Shown: piece by piece, positions 36,283 to 45,500 of the stretch | Layout of the letters: every line of letters starts with the position of its first letter | Numbering within the stretch: the first letter of the stretch is position 1 | Position numbers and translations under genes: made by a program | Notes under the pieces: generated by a model | The model's input: the letters and a program-made list of their open reading frames with translations, nothing else | Told to the model about the DNA's origin: nothing | Database searches by the model: none | NCBI GenBank assembly: GCA_016125455.1 | Contig: WGLS01000004.1 | Coordinates: forward strand, 338,111 to 402,110 | From: Alphaproteobacteria bacterium | GTDB lineage: Bacteria > Pseudomonadota > Alphaproteobacteria > Caulobacterales > Parvularculaceae | Direction of reading: 5' to 3' | Length of the DNA: 64,000 nt

Positions 36283-37950
36283 ATGGCGAACCGCCAATTC
36301 ATCTATTTCATGCAGGGCCTGTCGAAGACCTATACCGGGGGCAAGAAGATCCTGGAGAACGTCCACCTCCAGTTCTACCCGGACGCGAAAATCGGCGTGG
36401 TCGGCGTCAATGGCTCGGGCAAGTCGACGCTGTTGCGGATCATGGCCGGCGTCGACAAGGAGTTTAACGGCGAAGCCTACGCAGCGGACTGGGCCCGGGT
36501 CGGCTACCTGCCGCAGGAGCCTGAGCTCGACGCCTCGAAATCGGTTTTTGAGAATGCCGCGGAGGGCGTGGGGCCGATCAAGGCGAAAATCGACGAGTTC
36601 AACGCCGTTTCGATGGAACTCGGCGAAAACTACTCTGATGAACTGATGGAGCGGATGTCGAAACTCCAGGAGGAGATCGACGCCCTCGATGCGTGGGATA
36701 TCGACTCCAAGGTCGAGATGGCGATGGAGGCGTTGCGCTGCCCGCCGGGCGACTGGCCGGTCGACAAGCTTTCGGGCGGCGAAAAGCGCCGGGTGGCGCT
36801 CGCGCGGTTGCTGCTCGCGTCGCCCGATCTTCTCCTGCTCGACGAGCCGACGAACCATCTGGATGCGGAATCGGTCGCCTGGCTTGAGAACTATCTCCGG
36901 AATTATCACGGCGCGGTCATCCTGGTGACCCACGACCGCTACTTCCTCGACAATGTGACGGGTTGGATCCTCGAACTAGATCGCGCCCGGGGCGTGCCGC
37001 ACGAGGGCAATTACTCGTCCTGGCTTGAAGCCAAGCGCAAGCGCATCGAACAGGAAGAGCGCGAGGAGGCGAACCGCAAGAAATCGCTCGATGCGGAGTC
37101 CGACTGGATCCGGGCGAGCCCCAAGGCTCGCCAGGCGAAGTCAAAGGCGCGCATCAACGCCTATGAGGAATTGCTCAACAAGTCGGGCAAGGATGAAATC
37201 AACACCGCCCAGATCCAGATCCCTTCGGGGCCGCGGCTCGGCGGCGTCGTCATCGAGGCCGACGGCCTGAAAAAGGCGTTCGGCGACAAGCTCCTGATCG
37301 ACGGGCTGTCGTTCAAGCTCCCGCCGGGCGGCATCGTCGGCGTGATCGGACCGAACGGCGCCGGCAAGACGACGCTGTTCCGCATGCTGACCGGGCAGGA
37401 ATCGCCGGACGAAGGCGAATTGCGCGTGGGCGACACCGTCAAGATGGGATATGTCGATCAGACGCGCGAAAACCTGAATCCGAACAAGAATGTCTGGGAA
37501 GAGATTTCGGACGGGCTCGACATCGTCACGTTGGGCAAGCGCGAAGTGCCGAGCCGGGCATATGTCTCGTGGTTCAACTTCAAGGGCGGCGACCAGCAGA
37601 AGAAAGTCGGCAGCCTGTCGGGCGGCGAGCGCAACCGCGTCCAGCTGGCCAAGATGCTGAAGCAGGGCTCGAACCTCCTGCTGCTCGACGAGCCGACCAA
37701 CGATCTCGACGTCGATACGCTGCGCGAGCTCGAGAGCGCGCTCGACAACTTCGCGGGTTGCGCCGTCGTCATCTCGCACGACCGCTGGTTCCTCGACCGC
37801 ATCGCGACCCATATCCTCGCGTTCGAAGGCGACAGCCATGTTGAGTGGTTTGAAGGGTCGTTCTCGGACTATATCGAAGACAAGAAACGCCGCCTTGGTC
37901 CCGATGCTGATGTCCCGAAACGGATCAAGTACAAGCCGCTGACCCGGTAA
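36283..37950 (+). CDS. ettA: energy-dependent translational throttle protein EttA (ABC-F)
   Basis: A soluble ABC-F protein with two nucleotide-binding domains: first P-loop GVNGSGKST near residue 41, signature LSGGEKRRVALAR and LLLDEPTNHLDAES; second P-loop GPNGAGKTT, LSGGERNRVQLAK and LLLDEPTNDLDVDT. The linker carries the EttA arm-like charged helix. EttA binds the ribosomal E site and gates the first peptide bond according to ATP/ADP. GAGG followed by six bases supports the ATG at 36283 over the one at 36277. Length (555 residues) matches EttA. Confidence 0.95.
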   Translation: MANRQFIYFMQGLSKTYTGGKKILENVHLQFYPDAKIGVVGVNGSGKSTLLRIMAGVDKEFNGEAYAADWARVGYLPQEPELDASKSVFENAAEGVGPIKAKIDEFNAVSMELGENYSDELMERMSKLQEEIDALDAWDIDSKVEMAMEALRCPPGDWPVDKLSGGEKRRVALARLLLASPDLLLLDEPTNHLDAESVAWLENYLRNYHGAVILVTHDRYFLDNVTGWILELDRARGVPHEGNYSSWLEAKRKRIEQEEREEANRKKSLDAESDWIRASPKARQAKSKARINAYEELLNKSGKDEINTAQIQIPSGPRLGGVVIEADGLKKAFGDKLLIDGLSFKLPPGGIVGVIGPNGAGKTTLFRMLTGQESPDEGELRVGDTVKMGYVDQTRENLNPNKNVWEEISDGLDIVTLGKREVPSRAYVSWFNFKGGDQQKKVGSLSGGERNRVQLAKMLKQGSNLLLLDEPTNDLDVDTLRELESALDNFAGCAVVISHDRWFLDRIATHILAFEGDSHVEWFEGSFSDYIEDKKRRLGPDADVPKRIKYKPLTR

Positions 37951-38294
37951 CCGAAGCTCAATGAGTTTGCGGCGTCATGCGCCTCGCGACTGGCGCAAGG
38001 CGCCGGATGCGGGGCGCGCACGCGCCATGCGAACGGCTATGGAAGCCGCTCGCCACAGCGGCTGCAACTGCGTTGGATTTGACGCTGATTCAGCTTAACG
38101 GCCGGCAAGAAGGCCCAAAAAGCGGCGGAATTGGCCGTGAAACGTCAGGGAAACCAAGGCCTTTAGGCAACTGCGTCACGAAATATTACTTTTTGGCAAC
38201 CACGAAAATTTACGCGTGGAAAACCCTTTGAGCCGAAAATCGGAAACCGTAAGCCGCGAGATTTTCAGTCTGCGGGCGGTAGAGAGTATCGGCG
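37951..38294. other. 344-base intergenic region, AT-richer near its end, with inverted repeat at 38200-38219
   Basis: No gene is visible. The second half is notably AT-rich for this genome and holds an inverted repeat CCACG, ten bases, CGTGG at 38200-38219. It probably contains the promoter of the following TadG/TadE group. I could not assign clear -35 and -10 boxes. Confidence 0.4.
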
Positions 38295-39971
38295 ATGACC
38301 ATGCATCAATTCGGCGACGCCAGATCTGACGCCAGATCCGACTTCAAACCTTTCCTCCGGCGCTTTGGCAGCAGCGAGCGCGGCAACATCGCCATGCTGT
38401 TCGCGCTCATGCTGGTGCCGATCATGGCCTTCACAGGCGGGGCCATTGACTACACTCGCTACAATTCCGTGCGCGCAAATCTCATTGAGTCGCTGGACGC
38501 CGCGGGCCTCGCGATCGCCCAGATCGACGCCATCAATGGTCCGGACATCCGGAACCTCAGCGGCGAGGCGCGCGAAGAGTACCTCAAGAATTACGGCCAG
38601 GCGGTCTTCTTCGAGAATTTCAAATACGAAGGTCTCGTCAACGACCTGCAGGTCGATTTCGAGATGGACAACCTTACGGTTACGCCGGAGGCGACCGGTA
38701 AGATCCGCACGCTGATCCTGAGCACGCTTGGCCCGCTCATGAACATGTCGACGAACAGCTTTGCCGAGCTGAACATGTCGAGCGATACGGAGATCACCCG
38801 AGCCGCCGTCGGCAATACGGAGGTGTCCCTGGTTCTCGATATCACCGGCTCGATGTCCGGCACGCGGATTGACGACCTTAAGGCGGCGGCCGACGAGTTT
38901 GTCGATGTGCTCGTCCGTGACGACCAGTCCGAGTACTATTCGAAAGTGGCGATCATTCCATATTCGATGGCGGTGAATGTCGGCGCGAGTGCGGCGGCCG
39001 CTCGCGGCGCGCCCATCGCCCCGGTCAGCATCACCGGCGCCACGCGGCAGCGTCCCGTGGTCATCACCGCGCCGGGCCATACGTTCAGTGACGGCGACCG
39101 CATCTACATCACCGGCGTCAACGGCATGTGGGAGCTCAACAACAAGGCGTTCCAGGTCGACGACCCCTCAGGCGACACGTTCGAATTGCGAACGCTCGGC
39201 GGCAGCAATGTCGACGGGCGCAACTGGAATTCCTATACCAGCGGCGGCAATGTCGACTGCACGGACACGGGCTGCCGCTACAAACTGTTCGTCAACGCAC
39301 AGGGCAACTGGCGCGTCCATCCGCTGTCGAACTGCGTGTCCGAGCGGTCGGGCGCGGAAGCGGAAACGGACGCCGCAACGACGTCCAACCCGGTCGGCTG
39401 GGTCTATGACGCAACCGGCAACCCTTGCCCGTCATTGGAGATCGTGCCGCTGACCAACAACAAGACAACGCTCCATGACGCGATCGACGACCTTCCGGCG
39501 GCCGGATCGACCGCCGGACATCTTGGCATCGCGTGGGGCTGGTATGCGGTGTCGCCCAACTTCACGAACATCTTCACGGGCGACTCCGCGCCAGGCGCAT
39601 ATGACGACAATGAAATCGCCAAGAGCGTCGTTCTCATGACCGATGGCGACTTCAACACGGTGTATTGCCAGGGCGTCATCAGCCAAAGCTCGGGAAGCGG
39701 GTCGGGCAGCTCAGCCGACAAGATCAATTGCAATGCGCCCGAAGGAGATTCAATTGATCAGGCCAAGGCCTATTGCGACGCCATGAAAGACGAGGGCATC
39801 ACCATTTACACCGTGGGCTTCGATATCGGCAGCCTCGCGGGCGCGCAGGAAGTCATGGCCGACTGCGCCTCGAGCGAAAACCATGCCTATAGCGCGGACG
39901 ATGGCGACGCCCTCAAGCGGGTTTTTGCGGACATCGCCCAGGCGATCGCCCAGCTCCATGTCAGCCGGTAG
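38295..39971 (+). CDS. TadG-like protein with vWA domain and E1-FCCH-like insert
   Basis: A TadE/G-type hydrophobic N-terminus (SSERGNIAMLFALMLVPIMAFTGGAIDYTRY, residues 26-56) anchors the protein. The vWA MIDAS DITGSM is at 182-187 and LMTDGDFN near 448. Residues about 244-320 look like an inserted beta-rich module (VVITAPGHTFSDGDRIYITGVNGMWELNNK...SYTSGG) of the ubiquitin-activating E1 FCCH type, which I know mainly from phage tail proteins; this match is from memory. A 12-base tandem repeat at 38316-38339 encodes DARSDARS near the start. The following two genes are TadE-like, so this is a Tad-type surface locus. Confidence 0.85.
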   Translation: MTMHQFGDARSDARSDFKPFLRRFGSSERGNIAMLFALMLVPIMAFTGGAIDYTRYNSVRANLIESLDAAGLAIAQIDAINGPDIRNLSGEAREEYLKNYGQAVFFENFKYEGLVNDLQVDFEMDNLTVTPEATGKIRTLILSTLGPLMNMSTNSFAELNMSSDTEITRAAVGNTEVSLVLDITGSMSGTRIDDLKAAADEFVDVLVRDDQSEYYSKVAIIPYSMAVNVGASAAAARGAPIAPVSITGATRQRPVVITAPGHTFSDGDRIYITGVNGMWELNNKAFQVDDPSGDTFELRTLGGSNVDGRNWNSYTSGGNVDCTDTGCRYKLFVNAQGNWRVHPLSNCVSERSGAEAETDAATTSNPVGWVYDATGNPCPSLEIVPLTNNKTTLHDAIDDLPAAGSTAGHLGIAWGWYAVSPNFTNIFTGDSAPGAYDDNEIAKSVVLMTDGDFNTVYCQGVISQSSGSGSGSSADKINCNAPEGDSIDQAKAYCDAMKDEGITIYTVGFDIGSLAGAQEVMADCASSENHAYSADDGDALKRVFADIAQAIAQLHVSR

Positions 39972-39980
39972 AGGTGGAAA

Positions 39981-40556
39981 ATGCGACGCAGGCTGATGCA
40001 TCGACTTCTTCCGGGCGGCGCCGCATTCGGGGCGGATCGGCGCGGCTCCACCGCGGTCGAATTCGCAATTCTCGGGCCTATTTTCCTGATGTTCGTGCTG
40101 TCGACCTTCGAAGTAGGCTGGTTCTACTTCGCGAACTCCCAGGTCGACGCGGCGGCGCTCGCCGCGGCGCGGGAAATCCGCACCGGGTCCGTGCAAAAGG
40201 ACAATCTCGACAAGGATGAGTTTTTCGCCGCTGTTTGCCCGGCGCTCGCTCTGTTCGGCGACTGCGACGACAAGGTGACGGTCGCCGTTGAGCGCTATGG
40301 CAGCTTTTCGGCGCTCGCCGACGACAATGATCCGGTGATCTGCCGCGATGACGCCTCGACCGACGTGGACAACCTGCCATTTGAGCCCGGCAGCGACGGC
40401 GATATCGTCCGCCTCCGGATCTGCCTCCTCTACGACACGACGAACCCGGCGCTTGGCGTGAACGTATCGAACGCCTCAAACGGCCGGCGGCGTCTCCACT
40501 CGGAATTTATCTTCCGCAATGAACCGTTTTCGCGCAGCAGCGGCGTCGGGGACTGA
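39981..40556 (+). CDS. TadE-like pilus assembly protein
   Basis: The N-terminal prepilin-like segment DRRGSTAVEFAILGPIFLMFVLSTFEVGWFYFA is the TadE signature, with the Glu at position five of the hydrophobic core that is typical for processing or packing of Flp pseudopilins. The rest is a short periplasmic domain with three or four cysteines. It follows the TadG-like gene by nine bases and precedes a second TadE-type gene at three bases, so the three form one operon. Confidence 0.88.
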   Translation: MRRRLMHRLLPGGAAFGADRRGSTAVEFAILGPIFLMFVLSTFEVGWFYFANSQVDAAALAAAREIRTGSVQKDNLDKDEFFAAVCPALALFGDCDDKVTVAVERYGSFSALADDNDPVICRDDASTDVDNLPFEPGSDGDIVRLRICLLYDTTNPALGVNVSNASNGRRRLHSEFIFRNEPFSRSSGVGD

Positions 40557-40559
40557 TCG

Positions 40560-41144
40560 ATGATTTTGCGACGAGTTCGTTTCATGGGCTTTCGCGGCGA
40601 TGAACGCGGCTTTGCGGCCGTAGAGTTTGCGCTGCTGCTCCCCGTTCTCATGCTTCTCTTCTTCGGCATGCTTGAAGGATCCGACCTCTTCACCGTCGAT
40701 CGCCGGGTTGCAAACGCCTCGAACGCCCTCGTTGACCTGATCGCCCAGGAGATCAATCTCACTGAAGATGAAATGGACGACATTATCGTTGGCGCGGAAC
40801 GGCTCCTTAATCCGATCAATACATCGAGCCTGACGATAAGCGTGCTCAGCCTGACCCGCGGCGCCGGGGAGGGCGAGCCGGTCCGGGTGCACTGGAGCAT
40901 TGATCGCGATGGGGGAGAGCCCTACGCGCCCGGCTCGATCTACGACAAGCTTTCGAACGATAACGCCGTGCGGCCGGAGGCGTCGCTGATCATCGTCGAG
41001 ATGACCTATACTTACGACTCCGGCCTGACGAGCCAGGTCTTCCGGAATCCCTACCAGTTCAATACCCGGACGATGCGCGTTCCCCGTCGCGCGACACGCA
41101 TCCAGTTGTGCGAGACCGACGACGTCGCCACCTGCACTACCTGA
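40560..41144 (+). CDS. TadE/TadF-like pseudopilin
   Basis: A second 194-residue TadE-family protein. DERGFAAVEFALLLPVLMLLFFGMLEGSDLF is the hydrophobic pseudopilin segment with its conserved Glu. The C-terminal half (VHWSIDRDGGEPYAPGS, VEMTYTYDSGLTSQVFRNPYQF) is extracytoplasmic. In many alphaproteobacteria a TadG-TadE-TadF trio lies apart from the main tad cluster, as here. The secretion ATPase and secretin genes are not in the window. Confidence 0.87.
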   Translation: MILRRVRFMGFRGDERGFAAVEFALLLPVLMLLFFGMLEGSDLFTVDRRVANASNALVDLIAQEINLTEDEMDDIIVGAERLLNPINTSSLTISVLSLTRGAGEGEPVRVHWSIDRDGGEPYAPGSIYDKLSNDNAVRPEASLIIVEMTYTYDSGLTSQVFRNPYQFNTRTMRVPRRATRIQLCETDDVATCTT

Positions 41145-41230
41145 TCCTGTCCGCCCGCACGGGATAACCGCTTGACCCGGACGGGCGATTGCCGCGACGA
41201 TCCCTGACCGAACGGATGGGGATCATTTTC

Positions 41231-42505
41231 ATGCGCGCAATTCTCGCCGCCCTTGCGGCAATCGGCTTTTCAGACGCCGCGTTCGCCGAGGCCGTTTATG
41301 TCACGGCGGCTCGCGCCATCGATCCGGGGTCGGGTCGGGTCATCGACAACGCGGCGGTCATTGTCAGTGATGGGCGCATCGCAGCGATTGGCGCACGAAC
41401 GTCGACGCCGGCGCCAGCTGGCGCCGAAGCGATCGATCTTGGCGCGCGGACGCTGATGCCCGGCCTGATTGATATGCACACGCACCTGTCGGGCCCGGCC
41501 ACCAAGGGACGCGGCTATGACGGCCTGCAGTATGCGGGCGAGCGGAATGTCGTGTGGGGAGTCGTTCATGCAAGGAAGACCCTCGACGCCGGCTTCACGA
41601 CTGTCCGGAACGTAGGGTCCGGGGGCTACGACATGCTTGCCGTGCGCGATGCGATCAATGAAGGTGAAATTCCGGGGCCGCGCATGTTTGTCGCCGGGCC
41701 GCCGATCGGAATCGTCGGCGGGCATTGTTCAGACCGGAACTATCTGCCGCACGATGCCGAACGGGTTGGCGAAGGCGTCGCGACCGGTCCGTGGGAGATG
41801 CGCGAAAAGGTTCGACGGAACGTGAAGTTTGGCGTCGACCTGATCAAGACCTGCTCAACCGGCGGCGTCTTTTCAAAGGGCACGCTCCTTGGCGCGCCGC
41901 AGTCGACCGTCGAGGAACTCGAGGCTATCGTCGATGAAGCGCACATGCGCGGCCTGAAAGTGGCGAGCCACGCCCACGGAACGGTCGGCATCAAGAATGC
42001 GATCCGCGCCGGCGTCGATACGATTGAGCATGCGAGTTTCCTCGACGACGAGGCCATCGCCATGGCGAAGCGAGCGGGCGTCTATCTGTCGATGGACATA
42101 TACAATACAGAGTTCACGCTTGCTGAGGGCGAGGCTCTTGGCGTGCCCGAGGAAAGTCTCGCCAAGGAGCGCGAGGTCGGTTCGGTGCAGCGCGAGAGCT
42201 TCCGGAAAGCCGTGGCTGCCGGTGCGAAAGTCATATTCGGCACCGATGCGGCAATTTATCCGCATGGGGATAATGCAAAGCAATTCGCCGTTATGGTGCG
42301 GTTCGGCATGACGCCGATGCAGGCGATGACGGCAGCCACGGATCTCGCCGCCGAGGCCCTTGGCCGCAAGGATGACCTCGGTTGCCTGCGCGTCGGGTGC
42401 GCCGCAGACATGATCGCCGTTGGCGGCGACCCGCGGTCGGACATAACCGTACTGGAGACCGTCGACTTCGTGATGAAAGCCGGCGACACCGCAAAGCGCC
42501 CCTAG
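41231..42505 (+). CDS. secreted amidohydrolase (Xaa-Pro dipeptidase/imidazolonepropionase-like)
   Basis: A Sec signal (MRAILAALAAIGFSDAAFAEA) precedes a binuclear amidohydrolase with intact metal motifs: LIDMHTHLSGP (HxH), the bridging-lysine candidate DLIKTCSTGGV, KVASHAHG, TIEHASFLDDE and IFGTDAAIYPHGD. Members of this clade are periplasmic prolidases or carboxypeptidases acting on dipeptides. The sequence does not define the substrate. GGGGA eight bases ahead supports the ATG at 41231; an ATG at 41216 is the alternative. Confidence 0.9.
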   Translation: MRAILAALAAIGFSDAAFAEAVYVTAARAIDPGSGRVIDNAAVIVSDGRIAAIGARTSTPAPAGAEAIDLGARTLMPGLIDMHTHLSGPATKGRGYDGLQYAGERNVVWGVVHARKTLDAGFTTVRNVGSGGYDMLAVRDAINEGEIPGPRMFVAGPPIGIVGGHCSDRNYLPHDAERVGEGVATGPWEMREKVRRNVKFGVDLIKTCSTGGVFSKGTLLGAPQSTVEELEAIVDEAHMRGLKVASHAHGTVGIKNAIRAGVDTIEHASFLDDEAIAMAKRAGVYLSMDIYNTEFTLAEGEALGVPEESLAKEREVGSVQRESFRKAVAAGAKVIFGTDAAIYPHGDNAKQFAVMVRFGMTPMQAMTAATDLAAEALGRKDDLGCLRVGCAADMIAVGGDPRSDITVLETVDFVMKAGDTAKRP

Positions 42506-42550
42506 CGTTATCTCGCCATCCGGGTCGGGCCATTCGCCGGCCGTCTAAGG

Positions 42551-43375
42551 TCACTCAGCCGGCAGGGCGGCTTCGGCAGGCGACTTGCGCACTAGCGGCC
42601 AGAGCAATTGCTCCGCCGTCGACGTATCCGGCAGGTTCTCGACGCCAATTTCCGCAGGGTAGCGACGCGTGATCCTTGCGGTGCCAAACAGCACGTCCCA
42701 CAGGAAAAGCAGATTGCCGAAGTTCCCCTTGTAGTGGGTCACGCCATCGGCGGCATGCTTCCCATGGTGGGCGCTGTGCGTCGCCGGCGTCGAGATCACG
42801 CGTTCCACGACCCACATTATCGGCGAGAGCGCCTTCACCTTGTAAAGCGGCGCATCCCATCGCACGTCGCAGTGCGCGCCGAATATCACGGTCATCTTGA
42901 TAATCAGGTAGGCGGGGTAGGCGACGCCGGCGCCGAGATAGAGCAGCGCGCCGGAAAGCCACAGGCCGGGCATCAGCAGGTAGTAGAAGATGTTGTTCCG
43001 GTAGACAACGCGGATCGAAAGATACGCACCCTGATGATGAGGCCGGTGGAGTTTGTAGAGCCACGGCGTCATGTGCGACAGGCGATGCCACCAGTATTGC
43101 GTCAGGTCGTCAAAAATCAGGAAGAGGCCGAAGGCCGCCCAGAACGGCCAGACGGACACGGCGCCGGCCGCGCCCGGCGCGATGGCGGCGGCGACGGCCA
43201 TGCCGCCGGCAATCGCCAGCGGCTGTGTCGCAAGGATCAGGACGCCGGCGCTGATCGCCTCGACGATCGCGTCGGACCGGGTCTGTCCCGGCTTCCGGAA
43301 AAAGCCCGTGAAGGCGACCTCCAGCAGGGTGAAGCCGGCGAAGATGCAGAGAATGACGATCATTTCCGGCTTCAT
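42551..43375 (-). CDS. sterol desaturase/fatty acid hydroxylase family membrane protein
   Basis: A polytopic di-iron membrane enzyme of 274 residues with the three histidine clusters of the superfamily: WWHRLSHM (HxxxH), KLHRPHHQG (HxxHH) and THSAHHGKHAAD (HxxHH). These bind two irons for C-H hydroxylation or desaturation of lipids. The substrate could be a carotenoid, hopanoid, sterol or fatty acid. Starting at MKPEMIVIL removes a low-plausibility extension. It is divergent from a Crp/Fnr-type regulator, with a long dyad symmetry between the two starts. Confidence 0.9.
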   Translation of the reverse strand: MKPEMIVILCIFAGFTLLEVAFTGFFRKPGQTRSDAIVEAISAGVLILATQPLAIAGGMAVAAAIAPGAAGAVSVWPFWAAFGLFLIFDDLTQYWWHRLSHMTPWLYKLHRPHHQGAYLSIRVVYRNNIFYYLLMPGLWLSGALLYLGAGVAYPAYLIIKMTVIFGAHCDVRWDAPLYKVKALSPIMWVVERVISTPATHSAHHGKHAADGVTHYKGNFGNLLFLWDVLFGTARITRRYPAEIGVENLPDTSTAEQLLWPLVRKSPAEAALPAE

Positions 43376-43453
43376 GGACGGCTCCTCTCGGGCGGCGCAT
43401 TTGGGCGTCAGGCGCCATTGTTCGAGGTTGAATAGCCGGCGCCGGCGCGCCAG

Positions 43454-43473
43454 AATGCAAAGAACTTTGCATT
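43454..43473. promoter_or_regulatory. 20-bp dyad, candidate operator between sterol desaturase and Crp/Fnr regulator
   Basis: AATGCAAAGAACTTTGCATT has two perfect nine-base arms around a two-base centre. It lies 79 bases before the desaturase start and nine bases before the regulator start at 43482. Dimeric Crp/Fnr proteins bind such symmetric sites. Its position overlapping the translation start region of the regulator suggests autorepression. Confidence 0.6.
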
Positions 43474-43481
43474 TGAGCGCG

Positions 43482-44231
43482 ATGACGGACCTGCTTGACC
43501 ACCAGACGCCGCAACTCATGCGCCTCCTCCCGACAGCGCTTGCCGCGCGCGTTGAGGCGGCGAGCCGCGCAAGAACCTATGGCGACGGGCAGGTGGTGCA
43601 CTTGCGGGGCGACCGGCGCCCCGGCGTATCAATCATCAAGGCGGGCGCCGTTCGGGTCGGCGTCCTCGGGGCGGATGGGTCCTTCAACACGGTGTCGGTC
43701 CTTGGCCCCGGCCATTGCTTCGGCGAGCATGCCCTTTTCTCGGGCCTGCCGCGGACTCATGACGTTTCGGCGGTGGGCGTCACGACGGTGCTTCATCTTG
43801 ACCGCGCCGCTTTCCTTCGCCTGTTCGATGGCGAGCCCCAGTTTGCGCGCGCCCTGATGACGGTCGTATCGAGCCGGGCGTCGGCGTTGTTGCAGATCGT
43901 CGACGACATGCGCCGGCTCAGCCTTGCGGACCGGACGGCGAAACTTCTCGCGTCGATGGCGCCGGCTGACCAGACGTCGCCGACGATTGACTGCTCGCAA
44001 AGCGACCTTGGGTTCGCTCTTGGCGTCTCGCGGGTGGCGATCGGGCACGCGCTCGGCCGACTTGAAGCGGACGGACTTGTCGAACGCGGCTATGGACGGA
44101 TCCGGCTGCCGGACCTGGCGGCGCTGAGGCAACGGATCGCCGAGAGCAGCCCCGTCGAATTGCTGGCGTGGCATGCGGGCGATGCAGTAGACGCGATTGG
44201 CAACCGGCAAGAGGGCCCGATCGTTTCCTGA
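43482..44231 (+). CDS. Crp/Fnr-family transcriptional regulator
   Basis: A 249-residue regulator with a cyclic-nucleotide-binding-like beta barrel (DGQVVHLRGDRRPGVSIIKAGAVRVGVLG...GHCFGEHALFSG) and a C-terminal winged helix (QSDLGFALGVSRVAIGHALGRLEADGLVE). There is no N-terminal four-cysteine cluster of the Fnr type, so a small ligand, cAMP-like molecule or apo form is more likely. An ATG at 43455 is an alternative start; it would place the dyad inside the coding sequence. It is divergent from the sterol desaturase. Confidence 0.9.
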   Translation: MTDLLDHQTPQLMRLLPTALAARVEAASRARTYGDGQVVHLRGDRRPGVSIIKAGAVRVGVLGADGSFNTVSVLGPGHCFGEHALFSGLPRTHDVSAVGVTTVLHLDRAAFLRLFDGEPQFARALMTVVSSRASALLQIVDDMRRLSLADRTAKLLASMAPADQTSPTIDCSQSDLGFALGVSRVAIGHALGRLEADGLVERGYGRIRLPDLAALRQRIAESSPVELLAWHAGDAVDAIGNRQEGPIVS

Positions 44232-44333
44232 TCGTCGCTTTGCAATGCTCCTGCGGTCGCGCCGTCGAATTGATGGCCGCGTGTCCTTTTCGCGCTTGCG
44301 GCATAGCGGCTGGCGGCCGATCCTGTCGATGCT

Positions 44334-45296
44334 GTGACAAGTCAAACCTCAAATGCGGCGCCGGCCGCCCGTCGCCTGCGCGATGCGGCGAGAGAGATCG
44401 TATTTGGACCTGTGGCGAAGCGACTGGACCGCGAGGCGCGGCGCTTTCTTGGAGCCGACGGGCCTCGCGCGATTGATTTTTCCTTGCCGCCCGGAGAGCC
44501 GGCCTTGGCGGCGCCGGACTCGATGTCGTGGCGGGTGTTCAAGAACCCCGCGACCTTGTTCATCGGCGGCATTGCAGCGGTCCTGCTGGAGTTCGCCGAC
44601 CCCCGGGTGCGGGACGGTGTCTGGCGTCACTCCAACTTTCGCACGGACCCCGTCGGCCGGCTGCGGCGGACCGGGCTCGCGGCGATGGTGACTGTCTATG
44701 GACCGAAGAGCGTCGCGGAACGGATGATCGCGCGAGTCAACGCAATGCACGCCAACGTCAGAGGGGTCACCGATGCCGGCGTCCGCTACGACGCCAGCGA
44801 CCCGACCTTGCTCGACTGGGTGCAGGCGACGGCGAGCTTTGGCTTTCTTGAAGCGTACTCCGCATACGCAGCGCCACTGACAGATACGGAAAAAGATCGC
44901 TTCTACGCGGAGAGCGGTCCCGCCGCCACGCTCTACGGCGCGACCGGCGCCCCGCGGTCCCTCGCCGCGCAACGCGCGCTGTTCGCGACGCGGGCGGCCG
45001 CGTTGGAGCCCTCGTCAATTATCGATGAATTCATCGAGATCATGCGCCATGCGCCGGCACTGCCGACCGAATTGCGGCTTTCCCAGCGGGTGTTCGTTCG
45101 GGCCGCGATAGACATCCTGTCGCCGGAGGCGCGTTCGGCCCTTGGCCTTGAGGGAAGGGGGCTCCGACCCTTGGAAGATATTCTCGTCAAGCGAATTGCC
45201 CGGCGCGCCGATCGGCTTTGCCTGAGGTCAAGCCCGCCGGCTCAGGCGTGCGTGCGGATGGGGCTGCCGGTCGACTATCTGTTTCGCGCGCGCTGA
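44334..45296 (+). CDS. DUF2236 (MpaB/latex-clearing-type) oxygenase-like protein
   Basis: A soluble helical protein with the DUF2236 core: FKNPATLFIGGIAAVLLEFADPRVRDGVWRHSNFRTDPVGRLRRTGLAAMVTVYG, then the helix with NAMHANVRGV and LLDWVQATASFGFLEAYSAY. Members include a haem-dependent oxygenase that cleaves rubber and MpaB, but most are uncharacterised. The start is a GTG at 44334; no ATG gives a better N-terminus. It follows the Crp/Fnr gene by about 100 bases. Confidence 0.83.
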   Translation: MTSQTSNAAPAARRLRDAAREIVFGPVAKRLDREARRFLGADGPRAIDFSLPPGEPALAAPDSMSWRVFKNPATLFIGGIAAVLLEFADPRVRDGVWRHSNFRTDPVGRLRRTGLAAMVTVYGPKSVAERMIARVNAMHANVRGVTDAGVRYDASDPTLLDWVQATASFGFLEAYSAYAAPLTDTEKDRFYAESGPAATLYGATGAPRSLAAQRALFATRAAALEPSSIIDEFIEIMRHAPALPTELRLSQRVFVRAAIDILSPEARSALGLEGRGLRPLEDILVKRIARRADRLCLRSSPPAQACVRMGLPVDYLFRAR

Positions 45297-45500
45297 AGGC
45301 CGTGGTCCGCCGGCGTCATCGGCGCGGCAGGCTTCAAGCAGTGGCCGTGGGAGCGCTTCGCGTCGTTTCCGCACGCCCACCGTTCGGCGATTTCCGGCAA
45401 TCGACGGATTTCGTCCCGAAGGGCGTTTGCCCGCCGCGTCGGTTGCGACTACACCTCCGTCGAACCACGGCCAGACCGGCCCTCCCCAAGAAACGCGCCA

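Noticed and set aside
42608..43435. 275-codon frame on the + strand
   Set aside because: Antisense to the sterol desaturase with intact histidine clusters.
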